A DNA stretch of 64,000 nucleotides from Flagellimonas pacifica (GTDB lineage Bacteria; Bacteroidota; Bacteroidia; Flavobacteriales; Flavobacteriaceae), in assembly GCF_900215465.1 (NCBI RefSeq), contig NZ_OBEH01000008.1, positions 62,001-126,000 of the forward strand, read 5' to 3'. A program made the position numbers and the translations under genes. The notes under the pieces are model-generated. The model was not told the origin of the DNA, made no database searches, and saw nothing but the letters and a program-made list of their open reading frames with translations. Shown here piece after piece: positions 1 through 8,405 of the stretch; within the stretch, counting starts at the first letter, position 1, and every line of letters starts with the position of its first letter.

Positions 1-1223
1 TCGGACTTGTACTTGTTGAAATTCTGTACGGGCATTTTGTAAAAAAACAAATGCATAACGTAATGGATACAGTAAGTAGTCTAAGTTCTGGTCTTACCAA
101 CATTGTAAAGGATTCTTTGGGGCTGGCATTGGTATTGGTTACATATCCTTATTTGGTAGAGCATCTTGCCATGGTTCAAATAGATGCTACTTGGGTTGTA
201 TGGTTAATTGCATTTATTGCTATTGATTTTGCCGGATATTGGAACCATAGATTAAGTCATCACATCAATATTTTTTGGAACCAACATGTTATTCATCATA
301 GTAGTGAAGAATTCAATTTGGCTTGTGCGTTGCGACAATCCATCTCGAACGTAGTTGGCTATTTTCCATTATTGCTGCTACCTGCTGCATTTATGGGGGT
401 GCCAGCAGAGATTATTGCCATTTTAGCACCAGTTCATCTTTTTGCACAGTTTTGGTACCACACCCAGCATATTGGTAAAATGGGATGGTTGGAATATATT
501 ATTGTAACACCATCTCAACATAGAGTGCATCATGCCATAAATCCAGAGTATATTGACAAGAATCTAGGACAAATACTATGTATTTGGGATCGCTGGTTTG
601 GAACATTTCAAGAAGAATTGGATGAGGTTCCACCACAATATGGCGTTCTGAAGCCGGCAGCAACATGGAACCCTATCGTGATTAATTTTCAGCATTTTTG
701 GAGATTATGTATGGATGCATGGCGAACAAAGAGTATATGGGATAAGATTCGGATATGGTTCATGCCTACAGGTTGGCGTCCGGGAGATGTAGCCAAAGAA
801 TATCCTATTTCAAAAATTGAGGATGTTTATAATTTTTCAAAATACAAACCAGAAGCTTCTACCACCTTAAAAGGATATACCATTTTTCAGCTCCTTTTTA
901 ATACCGCGTTATTGCTCTTTATGTTTTATAATTATTCTGAGATAGGATTTGATAACCTGCTAATTTTTGGTGGCTTTGTGTTTTTGGGAATTTACGGATA
1001 TACTACTTTGATGGATAGAAAACCCTATGCTGCTTTGATTGAAACTTTTAGGAGTATAGCTGGACTAGCATTGATTTTAGTGACAGGAGATTGGTTTGGT
1101 TTGAATGCCTTTTTGCCCTTTGGTAGTTATTTAATAGGTCTTTACTTTGTGATTACGATATTTGGTGGCTTTTACTTTACGTATGCAGAGAAAAGGGTCA
1201 ATGAATCAAATTTGGCCAATTAG
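1..1223 (+). CDS. Sterol desaturase / fatty acid hydroxylase family protein (5' end outside window)
   Basis: Integral-membrane di-iron oxygenase of the fatty acid hydroxylase superfamily, closest in look to alkylglycerol-monooxygenase-type bacterial proteins; its lipid substrate cannot be told from sequence. The three histidine clusters are visible: HRLSH, HVIHH and HRVHH, with several hydrophobic segments before and after them and a C-terminal membrane region after about residue 270. The ATG at 51 is probably internal: the frame stays open to the window edge and the preceding codons read LVEILYGHFVKKQ, which resembles the usual N-terminal membrane helix, so the true start lies upstream of position 1. 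The stop overlaps the stop of the convergent acyl-CoA-binding gene by 4 bp. Family call firm; function inferred. Confidence 0.88.
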   Translation, partial: GLVLVEILYGHFVKKQMHNVMDTVSSLSSGLTNIVKDSLGLALVLVTYPYLVEHLAMVQIDATWVVWLIAFIAIDFAGYWNHRLSHHINIFWNQHVIHHSSEEFNLACALRQSISNVVGYFPLLLLPAAFMGVPAEIIAILAPVHLFAQFWYHTQHIGKMGWLEYIIVTPSQHRVHHAINPEYIDKNLGQILCIWDRWFGTFQEELDEVPPQYGVLKPAATWNPIVINFQHFWRLCMDAWRTKSIWDKIRIWFMPTGWRPGDVAKEYPISKIEDVYNFSKYKPEASTTLKGYTIFQLLFNTALLLFMFYNYSEIGFDNLLIFGGFVFLGIYGYTTLMDRKPYAALIETFRSIAGLALILVTGDWFGLNAFLPFGSYLIGLYFVITIFGGFYFTYAEKRVNESNLAN

Positions 1224-1483
1224 ACTTTCTTTATTTCCTTATTTACTAAATTGATATATTTTCTCATGGCCTCTTCTGCATTTATACTCTGGGCTTGAAT
1301 AAGGGCATTGGCTTTAAATGCATTGATCAATGGGGTTTTACTTCCCGGGTTGTTGTAGTTTTTATTGGCTATTTTGAAGTAAGCGTACAGTTTGAGCAAT
1401 AAATCGGCAGGTAAGGGTTTTGTATAGCTGTTCATAAAAAAAACAGCTTCCCTGAACTCCGTATTTAACTCCTCATTAGTCAT
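1220..1483 (-). CDS. Acyl-CoA-binding protein (ACBP family)
   Basis: Small cytosolic four-helix protein of 87 residues, the normal ACBP length, expected to bind long-chain acyl-CoA esters. Matching features are the N-terminal EFREAVFFMNS helix, LLKLYAYFKIAN, corresponding to the family LYxLYKQA motif, and EEAMRKYINLV near the end. The usual KWDAW segment is replaced by LINAFKA, so ligand affinity may differ. I chose the ATG at 1483 rather than one 21 nt upstream because it gives the standard N-terminus MTNEEL and overlaps the psd stop by 8 nt, typical of translational coupling. It is the last gene of the leftward cdsA-psd lipid operon. Confidence 0.8.
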   Translation of the reverse strand: MTNEELNTEFREAVFFMNSYTKPLPADLLLKLYAYFKIANKNYNNPGSKTPLINAFKANALIQAQSINAEEAMRKYINLVNKEIKKV

Positions 1484-2141
1484 CGTTTTTCCTAATTGAT
1501 GCAATACAGGTTTTAGCTCCTACTACTTTTTGTCCCAACTTTACTGCAATGTCACAATCCAAAGGCAATAATAAATCAACTCTTGAGCCAAACTTAATAA
1601 ACCCTGCATCTTGTCCTTGGGTTACTTGTTCTCCCTCCTCCGCATAATTTACAATACGTCGCGCTAAAGCTCCAGCAATTTGTCGATACCCTATTTCACC
1701 AAATTTTGGAGTATGTAACACCACGGTGGTACGCTCATTTTCAGTGCTGGATTTTGGGTGCCACGCTACCAAATATTTTCCTGGATGGTATTTGGAGTAC
1801 GTTACGGTGCCGCTGGCGGCATAACGAGTTACGTGCACATTTATTGGAGACATAAAAATGGATACCTGCTTTCTTTTGCCTTTAAAATATTCAGGTTCTT
1901 CAACTTCTTCAATAACAACCACTTTACCATCAACTGGCGCCAATATCTCATCAAAATTTGGAGTCACTGATCTTTTTGGGTTTCTAAAGAACTGCAATAT
2001 CAATATTAACAGGATTAAGGCTGCAATCTGAACAGCATATTGTATCCATTCAATATCTATATAGAAATGAGCAGAAAGGACAATTGCTACCACAATAAAA
2101 AAAGTGGCAATGATAATTTTTTGACCTTCTTTATGAAACAT
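1476..2141 (-). CDS. psd: Phosphatidylserine decarboxylase (short, archaeal-type proenzyme)
   Basis: Converts phosphatidylserine to phosphatidylethanolamine at the membrane, the last step of PE synthesis. The 221-residue length fits the short Psd class. Two hydrophobic stretches lie in the first 50 residues; the catalytic part holds MSPINVHVTRYAASG and the cleavage site KFGSRVDLLLP near residues 186-196, where autocleavage between Gly and Ser would create the pyruvoyl group and the beta and alpha subunits. It overlaps cdsA upstream by 11 bp and the acyl-CoA-binding gene downstream by 8 bp, so the three are surely co-transcribed. No phosphatidylserine synthase is seen in the window. Confidence 0.94.
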   Translation of the reverse strand: MFHKEGQKIIIATFFIVVAIVLSAHFYIDIEWIQYAVQIAALILLILILQFFRNPKRSVTPNFDEILAPVDGKVVVIEEVEEPEYFKGKRKQVSIFMSPINVHVTRYAASGTVTYSKYHPGKYLVAWHPKSSTENERTTVVLHTPKFGEIGYRQIAGALARRIVNYAEEGEQVTQGQDAGFIKFGSRVDLLLPLDCDIAVKLGQKVVGAKTCIASIRKNDD

Positions 2142-2934
2142 ATGAAAATAAATTAAGTACTAAATACGCAAATGGTGCGGCAAACACCAAACTATCAAGT
2201 CTATCCCAAATTCCACCATGTCCAGGTAAAATGGCCCCACTGTCCTTTACACCTGCCATACGTTTAAATTTGGATTCCAATAAATCGCCAATACTACCAG
2301 CAATTACAATTACAGCAGCAAGAACCATCCATTGGAACAAAGTTAAGCTGGTCTCATATTTTGCCAAAATATAAGCCGCAGCAATTGCAAAAATAAGACC
2401 TCCTAAAGAACCTTCAACAGTTTTTTTTGGAGAAACTGACGGAAATAATTTTGTACGGCCCAAAGTACGACCTACCAGATAAGCAAAAGTATCATTGACC
2501 CATATCAAAATAAAGATACCCATGATGAGAAACTGGGCAAAATTGTTCTGTTTATATGGAATCATTGTTAAGAAAATGCAACCACCTCCAATGTAAAAAA
2601 CAGCTATTATAAACTTTTGAAGCGTATTGAACTGTCTTGCTTTTTTGGAAAAAAGGAAAACAAGTAGTGCAAGATCAACGGTTATGGTCAACAACATCAA
2701 TATGAGAATCAAGGAAGTGTCATTGATAAGATAAATAAACGCCCACCATAGCCCTAAGTAAGCAAGAAAAATATAGTATCCTTTTAGATGAACTATCCTT
2801 TTGAATTCATAAAGACAGGCAAGACCAAATACCATAAAAAGAAAATCAAAAGCGTCCGAACTTAAAAAAACCGCCCCCATAAGGAGTACCACATATATGG
2901 CCCCTGTTATAGAGCGTCTTAGAATTTCTTTCAT
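2131..2934 (-). CDS. cdsA: Phosphatidate cytidylyltransferase
   Basis: Multi-pass inner-membrane enzyme that makes CDP-diacylglycerol from phosphatidate and CTP, the branch point of phospholipid synthesis. At 267 residues it has the usual length, about eight hydrophobic segments, and the C-terminal CTP-transferase signature running from GSIGDLLESKFKR through KDSGAILPGHGGIWDRLDS, with the conserved acidic and metal-binding residues. Its product feeds the pathway to phosphatidylserine, which Psd (overlapping by 11 bp downstream) decarboxylates. It starts 4 nt after the LUD gene ends, so it belongs to the same leftward operon. Confidence 0.96.
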   Translation of the reverse strand: MKEILRRSITGAIYVVLLMGAVFLSSDAFDFLFMVFGLACLYEFKRIVHLKGYYIFLAYLGLWWAFIYLINDTSLILILMLLTITVDLALLVFLFSKKARQFNTLQKFIIAVFYIGGGCIFLTMIPYKQNNFAQFLIMGIFILIWVNDTFAYLVGRTLGRTKLFPSVSPKKTVEGSLGGLIFAIAAAYILAKYETSLTLFQWMVLAAVIVIAGSIGDLLESKFKRMAGVKDSGAILPGHGGIWDRLDSLVFAAPFAYLVLNLFSYVS

Positions 2935-2938
2935 GTAT

Positions 2939-3547
2939 TTAGTAGTCTTCTAGCAGTAAAAGATATACATTTTTTGAAGTACTACCGTAGGATAGGAAGT
3001 CATTTTTATTTTCTGGGGTAGGCTGAAAATGCTTCAATGTGGTTATGTTGTTAGGAATATTTTTCCTGTATTTTTCTTTTATGACCTTTAAGGCTTCACT
3101 AATAGAATCTACCAATTGACTTGTGGTGGCGTATACAATTAAATTGGAAGGGAGCTCATCTAATTTTTTTTCTTTGATTTGATTCGAGCACACTAAAATA
3201 GATCCATTGTGTGCGATTAAATGCTCGCAAGTGGTAAAAAAGATATCGCTCTCTTTTCTGTTATCGGTAAATTTAATTTTTTCCGAAGAGAATCTTTTGG
3301 ACAATCTTTCATCCAAAGTGTAAAAAAGATGGTTCTGCCAATCATTTTCGGATACAATGTTCTTTAGAGCTTCGGAGATTTCCATATCATCTTCGCAGTA
3401 AATAAACTTGCCTCCATTTTTTTTGAAGTAAATGGTGAATTTTTCGTCAACGGGAATCTTCAAATCGGGCATATGATCTCCCCGGGTCTCCACGGTTTCT
3501 TTGGAAACCTTTTTGCCTCCACCAAAAAGTTTATCAAAAACTCCCAT
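2939..3547 (-). CDS. LUD domain protein (LutC/YkgG-like)
   Basis: A 202-residue soluble protein of the LUD superfamily, which includes LutC of the lactate-oxidation LutABC complex. Seen here: a short Gly/Lys-rich N-terminus (MGVFDKLFGGGKK), an acidic alpha/beta core, and the family-like stretch ESDIFFTTCEHLIAHNGSILV followed by LIVYATTSQLVDS. No lutA or lutB is nearby; the gene sits between ftsH (51 nt upstream) and cdsA (4 nt downstream), a location I know to recur in Flavobacteriaceae. That points to a role in membrane-protein or lipid quality control rather than lactate use, but this is inference from context only. Family assignment fairly sure; function unknown. Confidence 0.75.
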   Translation of the reverse strand: MGVFDKLFGGGKKVSKETVETRGDHMPDLKIPVDEKFTIYFKKNGGKFIYCEDDMEISEALKNIVSENDWQNHLFYTLDERLSKRFSSEKIKFTDNRKESDIFFTTCEHLIAHNGSILVCSNQIKEKKLDELPSNLIVYATTSQLVDSISEALKVIKEKYRKNIPNNITTLKHFQPTPENKNDFLSYGSTSKNVYLLLLEDY

Positions 3548-3598
3548 AGGGTATCAAGAACATTTTAATCAATCGAATCTTACTCCAAAGCCACTTAA

Positions 3599-5542
3599 TT
3601 ATTCAGCGGTTTCTACTTCTTCTTCCTTTTCGAATGGTCTTTTTCCAAAAATCTTTTCTAAATCATCCTTAAAGATAACTTCTTTTTCCAAGAGCCTATC
3701 CGCAAGTTCTGTAAGTTTATCCTTATTATCAGCCAATAGTTTTATGGCACGCTGATACTGCTCTTCTATAATTTTGGATATTTCCTCATCAATTTTTTGG
3801 GCAGTCTCTTCACTGTAGGGCTTGGTAAAACCGTATTCGTTGTTCCCTGAAGAGTCATAGTACGTGATGTTCCCAAGTTGCTCATTAAGGCCATAGATGG
3901 TAACCATGGCTCTAGCTTGTTTAGTAACTTTTTCTAAATCACTCAATGCTCCTGTAGATATTTTATCGAAAATAACCCGCTCTGCAGCTCTACCTCCCAT
4001 CGTTGCACACATTTCGTCCAGCATTTGCTCAGGGCGAACTATTAAACGTTCCTCTGGTAAGTACCAGGCAGCACCAAGGGATTGCCCTCTGGGTACTATG
4101 GTCACTTTTACCAACGGAGCAGCATGTTCCAACATCCAACTCACAGTGGCATGCCCGGCCTCATGATAGGCTATGGTCTTTTTCTCTTCTGGTGTGATTA
4201 TCTTATTTTTCTTCTCTAAACCACCTACAATCCTATCCACAGCGTCCAAGAAATCTTGTCGGTTGACCGCTTTTTTCTCTTTACGAGCTGCAATTAATGC
4301 AGCCTCGTTACAAACATTGGCAATATCTGCTCCAGAGAAACCCGGTGTTTGTTTGGCAAGAAAATCCAAATCCAAAGTTTCTGCGGTTTTAATTGGACGA
4401 AGATGAACTTCAAATATCTCTTTTCGTTCGCGTATATCTGGAAGGTCAACATAAATTTGACGATCAAAGCGTCCCGCACGCATCAAAGCTTTGTCAAGAA
4501 CATCTGCACGGTTGGTAGCTGCCAATACAATAACATTGGTATTTGTGCCAAACCCGTCCATTTCTGTCAACAGTTGGTTTAGCGTATTTTCTCTTTCATC
4601 GTTAGAGCCTGTAAAGTTGTTTTTCCCTCTTGCACGGCCAATGGCATCAATTTCATCAATAAAAATGATGGCAGGTGATTTATCTTTGGCTTGTTTAAAA
4701 AGGTCTCTTACTCGTGATGCACCAACACCTACGAACATTTCAACAAAATCTGAACCAGATAAAGAGAAAAAGGGAACCTTAGCTTCACCAGCAACGGCTT
4801 TTGCCAAAAGTGTTTTACCCGTTCCCGGAGGTCCTACCAAAAGGGCTCCTTTGGGAATTTTTCCTCCCAACGAGGTGTACTTATCTGGATTTTTAAGAAA
4901 CTCTACAATTTCTTGCACTTCTTCTTTAGCACCTTCAAGTCCAGCTACATCTTTAAAAGAGGTACGCGTATCCGTTTTCTCATCAAAAAGTTTTGCTTTG
5001 GATTTTCCAATATTGAAAATTTGCCCGCCAGCACCTCCACCGGCACCTCCGGACATCCTACGCATTAAATAAATCCAGATTCCGATAATCAGCGCAAAAG
5101 GTAAAAGGGAAAGTAGCAGTTCACCTAAAACATTGGATTCCGTGTCGAATTCAACAATGGTTTCCAAGCTATTCTCCACTTTGATTTCATCAATTTCATT
5201 TTGAAATATCTGAAGATCTCCATACTCCAATATATATTGAGGGATAGCTCCAGTGGAAGGAATCAAAGGTTTTTCACTAACTTTTTTGTGTACTTCTTTC
5301 TGCATGGCCGCATCTGTAAGAAAGACTTTGGCCTGCCCAAGATTTTTGATTACTATAATCTTTGCGATATCACCATTTCTCAGATACTCTTGTAATTCAG
5401 AGGTTGTGGTCTTTTCCGTACTGGAAAAACTGTTTCCTCCAAAAAACTGAAAGCCTATGATCAACGCAATTACAACGCCATAGATCCACCAGGAACTAAA
5501 ACGAGGTTTTTTAGGGGTATTGGAATTGTTTTCTTTTGCCAT
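3599..5542 (-). CDS. ftsH: ATP-dependent zinc metalloprotease FtsH
   Basis: Membrane-anchored AAA+ protease that degrades misassembled membrane proteins and regulatory substrates. In order: a TM helix at about 18-35, a periplasmic domain, a second TM helix at about 141-160, a Gly-rich linker, Walker A GPPGTGKT (237-244), Walker B IIFIDEID, second region of homology ending in RAGRFDR, and the zinc site HEAGH (460-464) with a later Asp ligand in LSDLEKV. The length of 647 is normal. The C-terminus is Glu-rich. The start is 4 nt after rsfS, and the LUD and cdsA genes follow, giving one leftward operon. Confidence 0.97.
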   Translation of the reverse strand: MAKENNSNTPKKPRFSSWWIYGVVIALIIGFQFFGGNSFSSTEKTTTSELQEYLRNGDIAKIIVIKNLGQAKVFLTDAAMQKEVHKKVSEKPLIPSTGAIPQYILEYGDLQIFQNEIDEIKVENSLETIVEFDTESNVLGELLLSLLPFALIIGIWIYLMRRMSGGAGGGAGGQIFNIGKSKAKLFDEKTDTRTSFKDVAGLEGAKEEVQEIVEFLKNPDKYTSLGGKIPKGALLVGPPGTGKTLLAKAVAGEAKVPFFSLSGSDFVEMFVGVGASRVRDLFKQAKDKSPAIIFIDEIDAIGRARGKNNFTGSNDERENTLNQLLTEMDGFGTNTNVIVLAATNRADVLDKALMRAGRFDRQIYVDLPDIRERKEIFEVHLRPIKTAETLDLDFLAKQTPGFSGADIANVCNEAALIAARKEKKAVNRQDFLDAVDRIVGGLEKKNKIITPEEKKTIAYHEAGHATVSWMLEHAAPLVKVTIVPRGQSLGAAWYLPEERLIVRPEQMLDEMCATMGGRAAERVIFDKISTGALSDLEKVTKQARAMVTIYGLNEQLGNITYYDSSGNNEYGFTKPYSEETAQKIDEEISKIIEEQYQRAIKLLADNKDKLTELADRLLEKEVIFKDDLEKIFGKRPFEKEEEVETAE

Positions 5543-5546
5543 TTTT

Positions 5547-5924
5547 TTATGAATTGTAGCTGCTCTCCACCATGGTCACTTTGGCATCTCCCCAAAGTCC
5601 TTCTATGTCGTAGAATTCCCTAATATGTTTTTGAAATACATGAACCACAACATTTACATAATCCATTAAAACCCATTCAGCATTATCTGAACCTTCAACA
5701 TGCCAAGGTTTGTCTTGTATGGCCTTGCTGACAGTTTTTTGGATGGATGAAACAATTGCGTTTACATGCGTATTGGAAGTACCATTGCAGATAATAAAGT
5801 AGTCACAAACTGTATTTTCAATTTCTCTGAGATCAAGTAGATTGATATCTACTCCTTTAACGTCTTCTATTCCGTGTAAAATTAAGGCAATCAGTTCATC
5901 TGCGCTAGCTTTCGTTTTCTGCAT
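5547..5924 (-). CDS. rsfS: Ribosomal silencing factor RsfS
   Basis: Small protein (125 aa) that binds uL14 on the 50S subunit and blocks subunit joining when nutrients are short. The sequence carries the family core: VKGVDINLLDLREIENTVCDYFIICNGTSNTHVNAI, then KPWHVEGSDNAEWVLMDYVNVVVHVF near the C-terminus, matching the usual WVLxDxxDVVVHxF block. It is the first gene of the leftward ftsH operon and is divergent from birA across 81 bp. A promoter-like box lies about 20 nt before its ATG. Confidence 0.95.
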   Translation of the reverse strand: MQKTKASADELIALILHGIEDVKGVDINLLDLREIENTVCDYFIICNGTSNTHVNAIVSSIQKTVSKAIQDKPWHVEGSDNAEWVLMDYVNVVVHVFQKHIREFYDIEGLWGDAKVTMVESSYNS

Positions 5925-5943
5925 TCAAAAATTTTAATTTCTA

Positions 5944-5951
5944 CAAAGTTA
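5944..5951 (-). promoter_or_regulatory. Putative -7 box for rsfS-ftsH operon (TAACTTTG)
   Basis: On the minus strand TAACTTTG matches the Bacteroidota vegetative -7 consensus TAnnTTTG and lies 20 nt before the rsfS ATG. No good TTTG is seen at the -33 position, so support rests on the -7 box and on location in the 81-bp divergent gap between rsfS and birA. Confidence 0.45.
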
Positions 5952-6005
5952 TATTTTTTTTGTTTTCTTAGCCCTAGAATTTAACATATCATTGGACGCA
6001 CCTTA

Positions 6006-6749
6006 ATGGGAGAACTAACTCAAATAATCAAACTTGATGCCACGGACTCCACAAATCTTTACTTAAAGGATTTATTACAGTCCAAAACATTGGATGATTA
6101 CACAACAATTGTGACCAAAAAACAATTGAAAGGAAGGGGGCAAATGGGGACCGTTTGGCAGTCGGAATATGGTAAGAACCTGACTTGTAGTGTCTTGAAA
6201 GGGTTTAGCTCTTTACGGGCGGTCAACCAATTCAATCTTAATATTTGTGTATCTCTAGCCGTTTGCCATGTTTTAAAAGATTTGAACATACCCGATGTTC
6301 AGGTAAAATGGCCCAACGACATAATGTCAGGTTCTTCTAAAATATGTGGCATTTTGATTGAAAATATCCTAAAAGGGCAGTTGATTCAAAATTCAATTAT
6401 TGGTATTGGCTTAAATGTAAACCAAACTTCTTTCGAAAATTTAGAGAAAGTAGCCTCATTAAAATCACTGACAGGGCAGCATTTTGATTTAGATGAGCTA
6501 CTGTGCAAGATTATAGAAAATCTAAAAGCTTATTTTGTTGGGGTAGAGCAAAAAACAGTTGCCCAAATGTTGCCAGCATATGAGAAACTTCTTTTTAGGA
6601 AAGATAGACCTTCCACCTTTAAAGGTGCCTCAGGAGAAACCTACATGGGATTTATCCGTAGGGTGTCAACCAATGGCAAACTCATAATAGAGTTAGAGGA
6701 TAAGATATTTAAGGAGTTTGGATTAAAAGAGGTTTCGCTCCTTTACTAG
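6006..6749 (+). CDS. birA: Biotin--[acetyl-CoA-carboxylase] ligase
   Basis: Joins biotin to the carrier lysine of biotin-dependent carboxylases through biotinyl-5'-AMP. Diagnostic motifs are DSTN at residues 14-17, the nucleotide loop GRGQMGTVW (43-51) corresponding to GRGRxGRxW, and KWPNDI near residue 103; a small C-terminal domain follows. There is no N-terminal helix-turn-helix, so this is the monofunctional type and should not act as a repressor. Length 247 is normal. It is divergent from rsfS and its stop shares the palindromic CTAG with the stop of the convergent SRPBCC gene. Confidence 0.94.
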   Translation: MGELTQIIKLDATDSTNLYLKDLLQSKTLDDYTTIVTKKQLKGRGQMGTVWQSEYGKNLTCSVLKGFSSLRAVNQFNLNICVSLAVCHVLKDLNIPDVQVKWPNDIMSGSSKICGILIENILKGQLIQNSIIGIGLNVNQTSFENLEKVASLKSLTGQHFDLDELLCKIIENLKAYFVGVEQKTVAQMLPAYEKLLFRKDRPSTFKGASGETYMGFIRRVSTNGKLIIELEDKIFKEFGLKEVSLLY

Positions 6750-7141
6750 CTTATTTTGTCCATATTGGTAGAAAGCGTCTCCATGAAATTGGTGATGGGT
6801 GATTTGATCATCATGGCCATCATGGCATTGAATTCACCTTCAAATGTAAGCCCAACCTCGCTTTCGTTGTCTCCCAAAGCTTCAATGTTTCCGGTCAGGG
6901 TAAAAGGCAATTTATCACTTGCAGCACCCAATACCACCTTTTCGTTTGGAATATGCTCCTTTAACCGTAGAATAATTTCCGGCATACCTTTTAGGGCAAA
7001 CTTGAAGGTTTTTTCATCCAAAACTTCAAACTTGTCAATGTTGTCCGGCATAAGTGTTTCAAAATTTTTGATGTCAGTTAAGAAATCAAAAACTTCCTTG
7101 TCACTTTTGGCTATTTTCTTTTTAGGAGTTTCAATGTGCAT
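6746..7141 (-). CDS. SRPBCC family (START/polyketide-cyclase-like) protein
   Basis: A 131-residue soluble protein with the pattern of the SRPBCC helix-grip fold: an N-terminal strand, the AKSDKEVFDFLTDIKNFETLMPD segment typical of the family, alternating beta strands, and a long C-terminal helix ending in NFMETLSTNMDKI. Such proteins bind hydrophobic ligands, but the ligand here is unknown. It lies 6 nt after pyrE on the same strand and is probably co-transcribed. The stop overlaps the birA stop by 4 bp, so the two transcription units collide here with no room for a terminator. Confidence 0.75.
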   Translation of the reverse strand: MHIETPKKKIAKSDKEVFDFLTDIKNFETLMPDNIDKFEVLDEKTFKFALKGMPEIILRLKEHIPNEKVVLGAASDKLPFTLTGNIEALGDNESEVGLTFEGEFNAMMAMMIKSPITNFMETLSTNMDKIS

Positions 7142-7147
7142 AGTATT

Positions 7148-7789
7148 TTATTGTTTCCATTGTTGTGGATTGGTTTTCCACTCCAATAATGTTTGTTGAT
7201 GGGATTCCTGGATGTAATTGGTCTCAGAAGCCTGTTCAATTAAATGATTATAGTCTGAAAGTGTATGCAAGCTTACATTTTCTTCTTGAAAATTGGAAGT
7301 TGCCACAGAAAAACCGTAGGTAAAAATGGCAATCATGCCCATTACATTCACTTGTTGCTCTTTTAACGCCTTAACAGCATTTAAACTACTTTTTCCAGTG
7401 CTTATCAAATCTTCTATCACAACAACATTTTGGCCAGATTCCAAATAACCTTCTATTTGGTTTTGTCTTCCGTGCGATTTTGGTTCTGGTCTTACATACA
7501 CAAAGGGAAGTCCCAGTGCTTCTGCCACTAAAATTCCAATTCCAATGGCACCGGTTGCTACCCCGGCAATAACGTCGGGCTTTCCGTAAAGCTTCTCTAC
7601 CTGTTTTGCCATTACCTCCTGTACAAAATTTCGTACCTCAGGATAAGAAAGCATAATTCTGTTATCACAATAAATGGGAGATTTCCACCCTGAAGCCCAT
7701 GTAAAAGGATTTTCAGGTTCCAACTTTATTGCATTAATTTGCAGCAATAGTTCGGCAGTTTTTTTTGCAGTATCCTTGTCTAAAACCAT
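7148..7789 (-). CDS. pyrE: Orotate phosphoribosyltransferase
   Basis: Makes orotidine-5'-phosphate from orotate and PRPP in pyrimidine synthesis. Key features are FTWASGWKSPIYCDNR near the N-terminus, GVATGAIGIGILVAEALGLPFVYVRPEPK, and the PRPP-binding motif VVVIEDLISTGKSS. I chose the ATG at 7789, giving 213 aa and the usual N-terminus MVLDKDTAKKTAELLL; a longer reading frame extends 44 codons into the divergent Nudix gene but has no family resemblance. Only 7 nt separate this start from the Nudix start, and a TAnnTTTG box ends 4 nt before the ATG, so the transcript is probably leaderless. Confidence 0.95.
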   Translation of the reverse strand: MVLDKDTAKKTAELLLQINAIKLEPENPFTWASGWKSPIYCDNRIMLSYPEVRNFVQEVMAKQVEKLYGKPDVIAGVATGAIGIGILVAEALGLPFVYVRPEPKSHGRQNQIEGYLESGQNVVVIEDLISTGKSSLNAVKALKEQQVNVMGMIAIFTYGFSVATSNFQEENVSLHTLSDYNHLIEQASETNYIQESHQQTLLEWKTNPQQWKQ

Positions 7790-7793
7790 TGCG

Positions 7794-7801
7794 CAAATGT
7801 A
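7794..7801 (-). promoter_or_regulatory. Putative -7 box of pyrE (TACATTTG) overlapping the Nudix start codon
   Basis: On the minus strand TACATTTG fits the Bacteroidota TAnnTTTG consensus exactly and ends 4 nt before the pyrE ATG, predicting initiation at or next to the start codon. On the plus strand the same bases contain the ATG of the Nudix gene (7797-7799). No convincing -33 TTTG was found at the expected distance. Confidence 0.5.
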
Positions 7802-8405
7802 TAAAGTTTTTGTTAATGAGTCTCCACTGATTTTAACAAATGAGCGCCAGAATAATTCCAATGGAAATCTCTTTACGTTAGATGGCGATTCTATATTAAT
7901 GGCTATAGATTCTTTGGCCAAGGGCCGATTGAAAGAAGCTTATGTCTATCATCCAGATGAGGAAAAAATGCTTGATGTTTTCATGCACAAGATTCCTGTA
8001 GTGGTTGCTGGTGGCGGATTTGTGACCAATGCCAAAGGCAAGGTTCTTTTTATTTACAGAAATGAAAAATGGGATTTGCCAAAAGGAAAAGTGGATAAAG
8101 GTGAATCCATTGAAAAGGCGGCAATCAGGGAGGTGGAAGAGGAAACTGGGGTAAAAGGATTAATTATCGATAAATTTCTTCAGACTACCTATCATGTTTT
8201 TAGAAGGAACGGAGAGTACAGATTGAAACAAGTGCACTGGTTTGCCATGTCAACCACTTATGATGGTAAACTGGTGGGACAAAAAGAGGAGGGAATCATG
8301 AAAGTAAAATGGAAAGGTTCCAAAAAAGTCAAGAAAGCCCTGAAAAATTCATACCACAACATTAAAATCCTTTTTAAGGACTGGCCTAATCCTGAGATAA
8401 AATAG
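7797..8405 (+). CDS. Nudix hydrolase
   Basis: Hydrolyses a nucleoside diphosphate linked to another moiety; the substrate is unknown. The Nudix box is complete at residues 97-119: G-x5-E-x7-REVEEETG-V, preceded by VVVAGGGFVTNAKGKVLFIYRNEKWDLPKGK. A 65-residue N-terminal extension (MYKVFVNESPLILT and onward) has no known domain that I can name but recurs in flavobacterial homologues next to pyrE. I chose ATG 7797 because it gives this conserved N-terminus; the reading frame further upstream is the complement of pyrE. The last 20 bp overlap the convergent M14 peptidase gene. Confidence 0.88.
   Translation: MYKVFVNESPLILTNERQNNSNGNLFTLDGDSILMAIDSLAKGRLKEAYVYHPDEEKMLDVFMHKIPVVVAGGGFVTNAKGKVLFIYRNEKWDLPKGKVDKGESIEKAAIREVEEETGVKGLIIDKFLQTTYHVFRRNGEYRLKQVHWFAMSTTYDGKLVGQKEEGIMKVKWKGSKKVKKALKNSYHNIKILFKDWPNPEIK

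Noticed and set aside
7674..7921. Long overlapping extensions of pyrE and the Nudix gene into each other
   Set aside because: Only the shorter forms begin with conserved N-termini; the extensions are complements of the partner gene.
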